From Bordetella genomosp. 13 (GTDB lineage: Bacteria; Pseudomonadota; Gammaproteobacteria; Burkholderiales; Burkholderiaceae_B): 64,000 bases of DNA. The translations under genes were made by a program, and so were the position numbers. This document shows positions 27,007 to 34,711 of the stretch, one piece after another. The notes beneath the pieces were generated by a model that was given only the letters and a program-made list of their open reading frames with translations, had not been told where the DNA came from and made no database searches. Location of the stretch: contig NZ_VEHL01000010.1 of the NCBI RefSeq assembly GCF_007679965.1, forward strand, positions 62,001-126,000, in the 5' to 3' direction. How positions within the stretch are numbered: position 1 is the first letter of the stretch; each line of letters opens with the position of its first letter.

Positions 27007-27044
27007 GGCCCATGAGGAGCAATACCGATCCTGCCTCATGGGCC
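27007..27044 (+). terminator. Stem-loop downstream of mmsA
   Basis: GGCCCATGAGG and its exact reverse complement CCTCATGGGCC (11-bp stem, 16-nt loop) follow the mmsA stop by about 50 bp. The sequence after the stem is pyrimidine-rich (TTCCTTCC...CTTTT). It lies between mmsA and the convergent toxin gene and could stop readthrough in both directions. Confidence 0.6.
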
Positions 27045-27070
27045 AGTTCCTTCCGTGCTTTTGCGCTGGA

Positions 27071-27397
27071 TTACGGCCTGAGCGTGCGGATCGGACGCCG
27101 GGCAAGTTTCGTCTTGAAATCCTGCCGTGTGTCGCAGATGAGATGAATGTAGACCGTCTCCCCCGCGACTTCGTAGATGACGCGATTCTTGACGGCAATG
27201 ATTTCGAGGAAATGGGCAGCGGGCAACTCGGACGGAGCATGGCCCGCCAGGGGAAACTGTTCGAGATTCAAGATGGCTTTCTTGATCCTGGCGTAGGAAT
27301 CCAGCCAGACCGCCTGGGAGAAATGCTTTCTGACGCAGCGTCTAATATCGTGCAGGTCGTCGACGGCGGACTGCAGAAAAACGACCTTGTGGCTCAT
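27071..27397 (-). CDS. RelE/ParE-family toxin
   Basis: 108-aa toxin of a type II toxin-antitoxin pair. The small basic fold is recognisable (VVFLQSAVDDLHDIRRCVRKHF, FPLAGHAPSELP, YEVAGETVYIHLICDTRQDF). ParE-like members inhibit gyrase, RelE-like ones cleave mRNA; the sequence does not decide which. Its ATG overlaps the antitoxin stop (ATGA). Base composition is lower in GC than the neighbours, consistent with horizontal acquisition. Confidence 0.85.
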   Translation of the reverse strand: MSHKVVFLQSAVDDLHDIRRCVRKHFSQAVWLDSYARIKKAILNLEQFPLAGHAPSELPAAHFLEIIAVKNRVIYEVAGETVYIHLICDTRQDFKTKLARRPIRTLRP

Positions 27398-27675
27398 TCG
27401 TTGTCTTCCGCATCCAGTGCCTCGATGCGGGCAAAAACATCAGCGGCGGGTACCAGCCGTCCTTCTTCGATTTCTCGGCGGTTATTGGCCAGCAGCTGAA
27501 GCAGCGCGAGGGCCTGCTCTTGTTCCTCGTAACTGCGGACATCCATCACGACCAGCTTGGCTTCGCCGTTCTGGGTGATGAGCATCGGTTCACGGCTCTC
27601 GGACAGATCCTTCACGATCTCCGCCGCATGGCTCTTGAGATAGCTGATGGGCTTGACCTGGGTCGAGTATTTCAT
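27394..27675 (-). CDS. Phd/YefM-family antitoxin
   Basis: 93-aa antitoxin with the Phd/YefM N-terminal DNA-binding fold (MKYSTQVKPISYLKSHAAEIVKDL and EPMLITQNGEAKLVVMDVRSYEE) and an acidic C-terminal tail that should neutralise the basic toxin. First gene of the pair. A 7-bp inverted repeat just upstream is a likely autoregulatory site. Confidence 0.88.
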   Translation of the reverse strand: MKYSTQVKPISYLKSHAAEIVKDLSESREPMLITQNGEAKLVVMDVRSYEEQEQALALLQLLANNRREIEEGRLVPAADVFARIEALDAEDNE

Positions 27676-27686
27676 GGCGGCAACCC

Positions 27687-27718
27687 TTTGGACGCAACAA
27701 GACTGATTTTAGTCCAAA
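27687..27718. promoter_or_regulatory. Inverted repeat upstream of the toxin-antitoxin operon
   Basis: TTTGGAC (27687-27693) and GTCCAAA (27712-27718) form a perfect 7-bp inverted repeat with 18 bp between, starting 11 bp upstream of the antitoxin ATG. Position and symmetry fit autorepression by the antitoxin or the complex. Confidence 0.55.
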
Positions 27719-27783
27719 TTTGATCCGACCTCTATTCAGCCGTTTTCCGGCGATACCGAGGCGCCAGCCTCTTGGGCGTCGAA

Positions 27784-28665
27784 CTATTTCCGCGCCTTGG
27801 CCGTCGACACCGTGCGCAGCGCCTCCAGCAGCATCTGCGAAAAATGCGCGCGCGGGTTGTCGCGCGGCATCAGCAGGCCCAGCGTGCGCATGATGGGCGG
27901 GTCGCCGAATGGCACGGTGCGGATGGTGGCCGGGAACGCGTTGGCCACGCCGCGGTTGGGCACCACCGACACGCCCAGTCCATTGGCCACCATGGCGATC
28001 ACGCCTTCCACCGAGTCGATCTCCATCGACGAGGCCACTGGCAGGCCGCGCCGCTCCATCTCGGCGCTGACCATGCGGCCCACGCGGGCCATGCGGTTGA
28101 AGCGCACGTAGGGGTTGTTGCGCAGCAGTTCCTGGTCGGTATCGCCCGTGGCATCCTTGTGGGCGATCACCACCATGGGCTCTTCGAAGAAGGCATGGAA
28201 CTCCAGGTCGCCGCGGCTGATCTCGGGCTCGGTTACCACGGCCGCGTCCAGCTGGCCATGGAACACGGCCATCTCCAGCTCGTGGGTCAGGCCGGTGGTC
28301 AGGCGGATCTCGATGCCCTGCCCCTGCTTCTGCAGGTGGCGCAATGCCACCGGCAGCACGCCCGATACCGAGGTGTGCACCGCGCCCAGCTTCAGCACGC
28401 CGCTGGCGGCATCGCGCTTCAGGCTGTCGCTCAGGCTTTCCCAGTGCGCGATCAGGTCGCGCGCGCGGTCGATCAGGTTCACGCCGCTGGCCGTCAGCAC
28501 CGGCGGACGCCGGGTTCGGTCGAACAGCACGATGCCCAGCTCGTCTTCCAGCGCGCGCATCTGCATGCTGACCGCCGACAGCGACAGCCCGATGGCCTTG
28601 CCTGCCTCGGCGAAGCTGCCGCGGTCCGCGATGGCCACGAGGGTGTACAGGGTCTTGACGTCCAT
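27784..28665 (-). CDS. LysR-family transcriptional regulator
   Basis: 293-aa LysR protein: HTH YTLVAIADRGSFAEAGKAIGLSLSAVSMQMRALEDELG, then a substrate-binding domain with SMEIDSVEGVIAMVANGLGVSVVP. It is the last gene in the ten-gene co-oriented block 27784-37389 and about 180 nt after the amidohydrolase. It resembles the LysR at 36481 in overall pattern (VEGVIAMV/VEAIVELV and GLGVSVVP/GLGISVVP), so the locus is bracketed by two related regulators. Confidence 0.9.
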   Translation of the reverse strand: MDVKTLYTLVAIADRGSFAEAGKAIGLSLSAVSMQMRALEDELGIVLFDRTRRPPVLTASGVNLIDRARDLIAHWESLSDSLKRDAASGVLKLGAVHTSVSGVLPVALRHLQKQGQGIEIRLTTGLTHELEMAVFHGQLDAAVVTEPEISRGDLEFHAFFEEPMVVIAHKDATGDTDQELLRNNPYVRFNRMARVGRMVSAEMERRGLPVASSMEIDSVEGVIAMVANGLGVSVVPNRGVANAFPATIRTVPFGDPPIMRTLGLLMPRDNPRAHFSQMLLEALRTVSTAKARK

Positions 28666-28844
28666 GGGGCTCCTGGTTCGGCGGCCTTGAAAAGCGCATC
28701 GGGGCCGCCCGCGCGGCCGCCGGCGCGTGCGCGGACGATTGTAGACGACCATGCCGTGGCGGTCGGCACGCAGGCGCGCGCATCGACGGACCATGCCGTG
28801 CTCGCTGCCCCGGCCCGTCCGGCGGTCCGCCGCCACCGCGGCCC

Positions 28845-29681
28845 TCAGAGCCCCAGCAGCCTGCGTGCGTTGCCGCCCATCACCTTCTCGCGGCTCTCGG
28901 GACGCAGCGGCAGCGTCTCGAACCACTCGCGGTAGCCCTGCACGGGGCAGAACGGGAACGAGCTGGCGTACAGCATGCGGTCGGCCAGGAAGCCGTCGGC
29001 CGCCTTCACGTACTCTTCCCAGCCCGGCATGCGCGAGAAGTACATGTCGGGCGACAGATACAGGTTGGGCCGGCGGAACGCGATGTGCAGGATCTCGTTG
29101 ACCCACGGCCAGCCGCCATGCGCCACCACGACCTTCAGCGACGGGAAGTCGGCCAGCACGCGGTCGGTGCGGATGGGATCGGAGTAGCTCAGGTCCGGCC
29201 CGGCCGTGCCGCCCACCATCATGATCACCGGCACCTGGCGGTCCTCGCAGTGCGCATAGATGGGATACAGCCGGCGATCGTCCGCGTACATCGGCACGGG
29301 ATAGGCGCCGGGCTCGATGTTGACCAGCCTGAAGCCCTGCGCCATCGCCCAGTCCACGGTGTCGCAGGCGCCGCGGCGCGAGGTCGGATCGATGGATGCC
29401 GCGCCGATGAAGCGCGGACCATGCTCGCGCATGATGCCCAGCACGTCCTCGTTGGACACGCTGCCCAGCGCGCCCGCGAGCCTGCCCACCACTACGCCGT
29501 GCGCCACCCGCGCCCGGTCCATCTCGGCCAGCAGCAGGTCCATCGACTGCTGCTGCGCGGCGGCGGAGGGCTCGAAGCCCACCGTGCGCGTGAAGCCGTC
29601 GCGGCGCTCGCCGGCGTTGTACATCAGGGTGTCCAGGAAGCCGCCCACCGGCGGACGCAGCCTGAAATCGATGATCTCCAT
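28845..29681 (-). CDS. Amidohydrolase-fold protein lacking the metal ligands
   Basis: 278-aa protein of the amidohydrolase-2/ACMSD-like TIM-barrel group by overall pattern (LVNIEPGAYPVPMYADDRRLYPIYAHCEDRQVPVIM, LKVVVAHGGWPWVNEI). The canonical metal ligands are mostly gone: the N-terminal HxH is RLR (MEIIDFRLRPP), the central His after PVIM is replaced by Met-Val, and the usual SD near the C-terminus is YASSFP. Only HGG remains. It may be metal-independent or non-hydrolytic. Follows the fumarase beta-subunit gene by 91 nt in the same operon. Confidence 0.8.
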   Translation of the reverse strand: MEIIDFRLRPPVGGFLDTLMYNAGERRDGFTRTVGFEPSAAAQQQSMDLLLAEMDRARVAHGVVVGRLAGALGSVSNEDVLGIMREHGPRFIGAASIDPTSRRGACDTVDWAMAQGFRLVNIEPGAYPVPMYADDRRLYPIYAHCEDRQVPVIMMVGGTAGPDLSYSDPIRTDRVLADFPSLKVVVAHGGWPWVNEILHIAFRRPNLYLSPDMYFSRMPGWEEYVKAADGFLADRMLYASSFPFCPVQGYREWFETLPLRPESREKVMGGNARRLLGL

Positions 29682-29772
29682 GCGGTCTCCTCTGTCATGA
29701 ATGCCGAGCCGTCCAGACGAGCGAGCCGCGATGCAGCGCGCGCCCAGCCGGATGCGGCCCTCGCGCCTGGTG

Positions 29773-30459
29773 CTACATCACTTCCTTCTTCCGGTCATCC
29801 GTCTCGCCGTAGCGGTGCAGCGCGGGCGCCTTCAGCCCGGCGTACAGCGCGTCGATGCCCGCGTTGACCTTCTCCCCGTGCTGCTGGAACAGCGAATTGC
29901 CGGCCACGTCGCTCTCGACGATGAAAGGTCCGAAATCCTGCACCTCGAACATCCACATGGCCTGCGCGATGCCCAGCTCGTCCAGCCAGTGCACCTCGCG
30001 CACTCGCCGGATGCCGCGTCCCAGCAGCGCGCCGGTGCCGTAGCCCACCGTGGTCAGGTAGACCGCGCCGTGCGGCACCATCACCTTCGCGTAGTCCTCG
30101 TGCGGCATGCCGCCCTTGCCGATGACGATGCGCGTGCCGGTCAGTTCCAGCCAGCGGTCCATCCATTTCGAGAAGCGGAAACTGGCCGTGGCGGTGACGG
30201 CGCCCACGTTGTAGCCCCCCTTGCCGTCCGGCGCGGCGGCCGGCGAGCAATGGAAGTTGACGTTGCTGATGGCGCGCAGGTCGGCGGGCAGCGGCACGCC
30301 GTCGCCCAGCACCTTCTGGTAGACGCCCTCGCGCGCCGTGTAGACCGTGCCGCTCATGTACACCACCGACCCGACTTCCAGGCGGGCGATGTCCTCGTCC
30401 GAGGCCGGCAGGTCCAGCCGGAACACCTTCAGATCGTCGCTGTCGTTGCGGTCGGCCAT
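29773..30459 (-). CDS. Class I fumarase / L(+)-tartrate dehydratase-type beta subunit
   Basis: 228-aa beta (C-terminal) module of iron-sulfur hydro-lyases: DVGSVVYMSGTVYTARE-like entry (VGSVVYMSGTVYTAREG), HCSPAAA, VGAVTATASFRFSKWMD, VIGKGGM and the GYGTGALLG segment. With the alpha subunit it should hydrate or dehydrate a C4-type dicarboxylate. Its start overlaps the alpha gene by 31 nt, so a two-subunit enzyme is cotranslated. The fumarate, tartrate or substituted-fumarate preference cannot be told from sequence. Confidence 0.88.
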   Translation of the reverse strand: MADRNDSDDLKVFRLDLPASDEDIARLEVGSVVYMSGTVYTAREGVYQKVLGDGVPLPADLRAISNVNFHCSPAAAPDGKGGYNVGAVTATASFRFSKWMDRWLELTGTRIVIGKGGMPHEDYAKVMVPHGAVYLTTVGYGTGALLGRGIRRVREVHWLDELGIAQAMWMFEVQDFGPFIVESDVAGNSLFQQHGEKVNAGIDALYAGLKAPALHRYGETDDRKKEVM

Positions 30460-31391
30460 TCGACTGTCTCCCTGCGCAGGTAAGGGGTGAACCATTGCGG
30501 ATCGGTGCGGTATTCGATGCGTCCGTCCGCATGGATGCGGGCCGTCGCGCGGCGCGACGACAGGCAGAAGGTGTGCATGCTGACCGGCATTCCGCCGGTG
30601 TGCGTGTAGCCCACCTCGATGTGGCAGTCCACCACCATGGACGAGCCCACGAAGCCCATGGCGCCCATGCCGATGGAGTTGCCCAGCTTCTTCAGTTCCA
30701 GTTCCAGCTCGGCGATGCGCGCATCGGGATTGCGGTCGCCCACCGTGCGCAGGCAAGCGGCCTGCTTGCCCAGCTGCATGCACGTGTCCTTCGAGCCGCC
30801 GATGCCCACGCCCAGGATGGCCGGCTGGCACGCCAGGCCGCGCTTGCCGAAGGCGATCAGGCCGTCCAGCACGAAGCGCTTGATGCCGTCGATGCCGTCG
30901 CCCGGGAACAGCATGCGGTAGTCGGTGCCGAACAGGCCGCCCTTGTGCACGGTGGTAATGTCGATCCAGTCGGCGTCCGGCTCGAAGGTCCATTCGATCT
31001 CGGGCGCGTTGATGCCGACGTTGTTGTTGTGCTCGGTGCGCCACAAAGGGTGCACGCGGTTGGGCCGCAGCGGCACGTCCACGGTGGCGCGCGCGGTGGC
31101 CCAGCGCAGCGCGCGCTCCACGCCCACGAAACCGCTTTCCACGCTCGCTTCGTTGCCCACCTTCACGTAGTAGCGCGGCAGGCCGGTGTCGGCGCACATC
31201 GGGCGGCGGTCCTTGCCCGCTGCCTCCCAGTTCTCTTCCATGGCATGCAGGACGAACCGGGCCAGCTTGCCGGTCTCGGCCTGGCGCATCTGCCTGATGC
31301 CGTTCTCGTAGTCCTCGGGGATGTCGATGGCCGCGCGCGACATGATCTCGTACGCCGCGGCTTCGACCCTGTCGATGCTGATGCTCATCAT
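30429..31391 (-). CDS. Class I fumarase / L(+)-tartrate dehydratase-type alpha subunit
   Basis: 320-aa alpha subunit carrying the [4Fe-4S] ligands: Cys66 (MCADTGLPRYYVKVG), a Cys in GLACQPAILGVGIGGSKDTC, and a C-terminal HTFCLSSRRATARIH. The fumarase core HNNNVGINAPEIEW is also present. Start codons in tandem (31391, 31388) follow GGAGACC. Sits 43 nt after the flavoprotein gene, so dehydrogenase and hydratase are encoded in metabolic order. Confidence 0.9.
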   Translation of the reverse strand: MMSISIDRVEAAAYEIMSRAAIDIPEDYENGIRQMRQAETGKLARFVLHAMEENWEAAGKDRRPMCADTGLPRYYVKVGNEASVESGFVGVERALRWATARATVDVPLRPNRVHPLWRTEHNNNVGINAPEIEWTFEPDADWIDITTVHKGGLFGTDYRMLFPGDGIDGIKRFVLDGLIAFGKRGLACQPAILGVGIGGSKDTCMQLGKQAACLRTVGDRNPDARIAELELELKKLGNSIGMGAMGFVGSSMVVDCHIEVGYTHTGGMPVSMHTFCLSSRRATARIHADGRIEYRTDPQWFTPYLRRETVEWPTATTATI

Positions 31392-31434
31392 GGTCTCCTT
31401 GTGATCGTTGCGGGGCGCGAGGCCCCGTGGGAGC

Positions 31435-33201
31435 TCAGGCCACGGCCGCCGCCGGGCTGGGCACCTGCTGCGTATCCGCCTCGTCGTCCAGCAGCGACTG
31501 CCCGGGGCTGACGATGTCGAACGACACGGGCACCAGCGCCAGCGCCAGCGAGCCGTCCTCGCGCTGCGCGACCTGCGTGTAGCGGCTGCCCGCCAGGTCG
31601 CCGGTCTCGGGAAAGTCCTCGCGGAAGTGGGCTCCGCGGCTGTCCTCGCGCGCCTGCGCCGCCGTGGCGATGACGCGCGAGATCGTGGTCAGGCTGTCCA
31701 GGTTCAGCCAGTCGTGCCAGCTGAGATTGAAGCGGCGCTGGCCGTCCCGCACGCCCGCGTCGGCCAGCGCGCGCGCGTGCTCGTCCAGTTCGGCCATGCC
31801 GCGCGCGATGCCGTCGCCGGTGCGCAGCACGCCGACCTGGTCCCACATGGTGCGCGACAGGGCGTCGCGCAGATGCAGCGTGGGGCCGGCCGGGCGCGAG
31901 AACGGATACTCGGCGCGCGCGATGCCGGCGTCGATGACGCGCTCGTCGGGATCGCGCCACGGCGCGCCGCCGCGTACGAAGGCCGCCATGGAATCGCCCG
32001 CGATGCCGCCGAACACCGTGGAGTTGGCCACGCCGTTGCCGCCCAGCCGGTTGGCGCCGTGCACGCCGCCGCAGTCTTCGCCAGCCGCGTACAGGCCCGG
32101 CGACGCGGTGGTGCAGTCGACATTGAACTCCACGCCGCCCATCAGGTAGTGCGCAGTGGGCACCACCTCGACGCGGCCGCCGGCCAGGTCGAAGCCGCAG
32201 TCGGCGCAGCGCTGCACCATGCCCGGAAAGGTCTTGGCGACCTTGTCCTTGCCCAGGTGGCTCATCTGGATGTAGACCCCTCCCATGGGACTGGTGCGGC
32301 CGGCGCGCATCTCGGCGTAGATGCCGCGGCTGACCACGTCGCGCGTGGCCCGCTCGCCGCGCGCGTCGTAGCCCTGCATGAACCGTTCGCCCGCCCCGTT
32401 GATCAGGTAGCCGCCCGCGCCGCGCAGGCCTTCTTCCAGCACCGTGCCCGTCATGCGCGTGTCCGGTCCGCCCAGCAGGCCGGTGGGATGGAACTGCACC
32501 ATCTCCATGTCGCGCAGCTTCAGGCCGTAGCGCAGCGCCATGGCCAGGCCGTCGCAGGTCTTCTCGCCGGACGGCGTGTGGTACAGGTACATGGTGGGTC
32601 CGGCGCCCGTGGCCAGCAGCACCGCGCGCGCCTGCACGAAGCGGTAGCCGCCGTCGCGCATGTCGATGAACAGCACGCCCGCGACGCCCGAGCCGTCCGC
32701 GGCCGGCACCAGCTCGATGGCGCGGTGCTCTTCCATGCGGCGCACGCCGGCGCCCAGCACCTGCTCCATCAGCCGGTTGATGATCTCGATGCCCGTCAGG
32801 TCCGACTTGTGCACCGTGCGGTCGAAGGTCTGGCCCGCGAAGGCCTTCTGGTGCAGCGTGCCGTCGGGATTGCGGTCGAAGAAGCAGCCGATCTCGTTCT
32901 CCAGCTCGCGCACCCGCTCCACCGCGCCCACCACCAGCCGCCAGGCCAGGTCCTGGCGGGGCAGCCACTTGCCGCCCGAGATCGTGTCCATGAAATGGCG
33001 CTCGATGGAATCGCCCTTGGCCAGCGCCACGTTGTAGCCGCCCTGCACCATGCGGGTACAGCCGCTCTTGCCCATCAGGCCTTTCACGGCGACGGTCACG
33101 TCCAGCGTGGGATCGGCCTGGCGCGCGTGCAGCGCCGCGAACAGGCCTGCGCCCCCCGCCCCCAGCACCAGGATGTCGGTCTTCGTGCGTTCGATATGCA
33201 T
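31435..33201 (-). CDS. Succinate dehydrogenase/fumarate reductase-like flavoprotein subunit
   Basis: 588-aa FAD flavoprotein. Rossmann motif DILVLGAGGAGL at 9-20; substrate-site residues conserved in QFHPTG, RDVVSR, AHYLMGG and GVHGANRLGGNGVANS. The region that carries the covalent FAD-His in SdhA/FrdA reads KSGCTRMVQGG here, placing Cys48 at the His position, so FAD is predicted to be non-covalent. Length is typical. Two nt separate it from the membrane-anchor gene upstream. Acts with the FeS subunit (33887) and two anchors at the inner membrane. Confidence 0.9.
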   Translation of the reverse strand: MHIERTKTDILVLGAGGAGLFAALHARQADPTLDVTVAVKGLMGKSGCTRMVQGGYNVALAKGDSIERHFMDTISGGKWLPRQDLAWRLVVGAVERVRELENEIGCFFDRNPDGTLHQKAFAGQTFDRTVHKSDLTGIEIINRLMEQVLGAGVRRMEEHRAIELVPAADGSGVAGVLFIDMRDGGYRFVQARAVLLATGAGPTMYLYHTPSGEKTCDGLAMALRYGLKLRDMEMVQFHPTGLLGGPDTRMTGTVLEEGLRGAGGYLINGAGERFMQGYDARGERATRDVVSRGIYAEMRAGRTSPMGGVYIQMSHLGKDKVAKTFPGMVQRCADCGFDLAGGRVEVVPTAHYLMGGVEFNVDCTTASPGLYAAGEDCGGVHGANRLGGNGVANSTVFGGIAGDSMAAFVRGGAPWRDPDERVIDAGIARAEYPFSRPAGPTLHLRDALSRTMWDQVGVLRTGDGIARGMAELDEHARALADAGVRDGQRRFNLSWHDWLNLDSLTTISRVIATAAQAREDSRGAHFREDFPETGDLAGSRYTQVAQREDGSLALALVPVSFDIVSPGQSLLDDEADTQQVPSPAAAVA

Positions 33202-33203
33202 GC

Positions 33204-33551
33204 TCAGAACACTCCCATCAGAAAGGCCGCGCCGACCACCATCGCCAGCCCCGTTCCCCAGCCCACCCAGCCCAGCCGCGCGTCCCGCGGGTGGCGCCAG
33301 GGCAGGAATTCCAGTACCAGCAGCCGCGCGCCGAACGCCATGTGCATGGACAGCAGCAGCACCAGGCCCCATTCCGCCACCTTCACCAGCGGCAGGTCGG
33401 CGAAGGCCAGGAAGCCGTCCAGGCGTGCCGCGCCCTCCAGTGCCAGCCCCAGAGCCAGGAAGTGCAGCGGCAGGAACACCGCCAGCAGCAGGCCCGACAC
33501 GCGATGCCCGATGAAAGCCCAATACCCCTTGTGGTTGCGCGCGGCCCTCAT
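33204..33551 (-). CDS. SdhC/SdhD-like membrane anchor subunit
   Basis: 115-aa protein with three predicted TM helices. GHRVSGLLLAVFLPLHFLALG resembles the quinone-site HRxSG helix of SdhC and HMAFGARLLVLEFL the helix that supplies a haem His. Its ATG overlaps the stop of the other anchor gene (ATGA), so the two form a heterodimeric anchor. Confidence 0.82.
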   Translation of the reverse strand: MRAARNHKGYWAFIGHRVSGLLLAVFLPLHFLALGLALEGAARLDGFLAFADLPLVKVAEWGLVLLLSMHMAFGARLLVLEFLPWRHPRDARLGWVGWGTGLAMVVGAAFLMGVF

Positions 33552-33883
33552 GACAGCCACCCGCCCACGGCGACCACGGCGCGCAGGCCCAGTGCCAGCA
33601 GTGCCACGCCGAACACCGTGCAAAGCATGCCCGCCGCCTTGCGGCCCAGGCCGGTCCATTCGACCAGGATGTTGCGCACGCCGATGGGCGCGTGCACGGC
33701 GGCCGCCACCACGAACAGCGTGTAGAACCCCAGCCAGTACGGATTGCCCTGGGTGCGCTGCAGGATCTCGTCAGCGGACAGTCCGCCGCGCACGGCATAC
33801 AGGATCAGGCCCAGGTGCACCAGCACGAACGGCCCCATCACCATGGCCGACAGGCGCTGGGCGACGAACAACAGGTTCTCCAT
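33548..33883 (-). CDS. SdhC-like membrane anchor subunit
   Basis: 111-aa three-TM protein: QRLSAMVMGPFVLVHLGLILYAVRGG, PYWLGFYTLFVVAAAVHAPIGVRNILVEW. Both anchors look SdhC-like (RxSx in TM1, HxxxGxRxLxxE in TM2), so the pair may have arisen by duplication. Candidate haem-ligand His residues occur in both. Three nt separate it from the iron-sulfur gene. Confidence 0.82.
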   Translation of the reverse strand: MENLLFVAQRLSAMVMGPFVLVHLGLILYAVRGGLSADEILQRTQGNPYWLGFYTLFVVAAAVHAPIGVRNILVEWTGLGRKAAGMLCTVFGVALLALGLRAVVAVGGWLS

Positions 33884-33886
33884 GGC

Positions 33887-34645
33887 TCAATCCCCCCGGA
33901 AGAATTCCAGCAGCGCGCGCTTCTTCAGTCCCGCGATGCTGCCCGTCGGGCTCAGGCCCACCGGGCAGTGCGTCATGCAGCTGCCCTGCGTGTGGCAGGA
34001 GTTGCAGCCGCCCTGCCCGGTGGCCTGCTTGATCAGGCCGCGGATGTCGGCGTGGCGCTCGTCGTTGACCAGGCTCCAGGCGCGGTTCAGCGCGGCGGGC
34101 CCCAGGTAATCGCGGTCCCACTGCACCACGTCGCAGGCCGCGTAGCACACGCCGCAATTGATGCATTCGATGGCCGCGTCGGCCTGCCTGCGCTTGCGGC
34201 TTTTGGGATCGATGGCGGCGGGCGGATCGGCGCGCGTGGCCGTGCCGATGAAGCGGCCGCCGGCCTTCAGCCATTTGTCGAAGAACTCGGTCATGTCCAC
34301 GACCAGGTCCTTGATGCGCGGCATGTTGCGCAAGGGCTCGATCTGGATCACGCCGTCCTCGTGCACGCGGCTGACGTGGCTGCGGCAGGTCCAGCGCGGC
34401 TTGCCGTTGACCGTCATCGCACAGGAGCCGCACACGCCCACCCGGCAGGAAAAGCGGTACGACAGGCTGGGCTCGATGCGCCGCTGGATCTCGGTCACCA
34501 CGTCCAGCACGGTCTGGTTCTCGCGCCACGGCACGTCGTAGGTCACGAACTCGCCCTGCTCCGCACCGCGCCAGATGCGCACTTTCAGCATTTTCCGGGC
34601 GAGTTCGCCCCTGCCGGCCGATGCCGGCACTGTGGTTGTCTCCAT
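33887..34645 (-). CDS. Succinate dehydrogenase/fumarate reductase-like iron-sulfur subunit
   Basis: 252-aa subunit with the three-cluster set: plant-type [2Fe-2S] ligands CRVGVCGSC plus the downstream Cys (WTCRSH), then CINCGVCYAAC and CNSCHTQGSCMTHCPVGL for the [4Fe-4S] and [3Fe-4S] clusters. Carries electrons between the flavoprotein and the quinone-binding anchors. It follows the ThDP-enzyme gene by 66 nt. Confidence 0.92.
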   Translation of the reverse strand: METTTVPASAGRGELARKMLKVRIWRGAEQGEFVTYDVPWRENQTVLDVVTEIQRRIEPSLSYRFSCRVGVCGSCAMTVNGKPRWTCRSHVSRVHEDGVIQIEPLRNMPRIKDLVVDMTEFFDKWLKAGGRFIGTATRADPPAAIDPKSRKRRQADAAIECINCGVCYAACDVVQWDRDYLGPAALNRAWSLVNDERHADIRGLIKQATGQGGCNSCHTQGSCMTHCPVGLSPTGSIAGLKKRALLEFFRGD

Positions 34646-34711
34646 CTCTACCCTCGATGTGCTGGTGAGGAAACGCGCGGCCGCGCCGCGCGCGTCATGC
34701 CTGGTACTACG

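Noticed and set aside
27071..27675. Toxin-antitoxin pair as mark of a larger mobile island
   Set aside because: No integrase, transposase, tRNA edge or flanking direct repeat was visible on either side.
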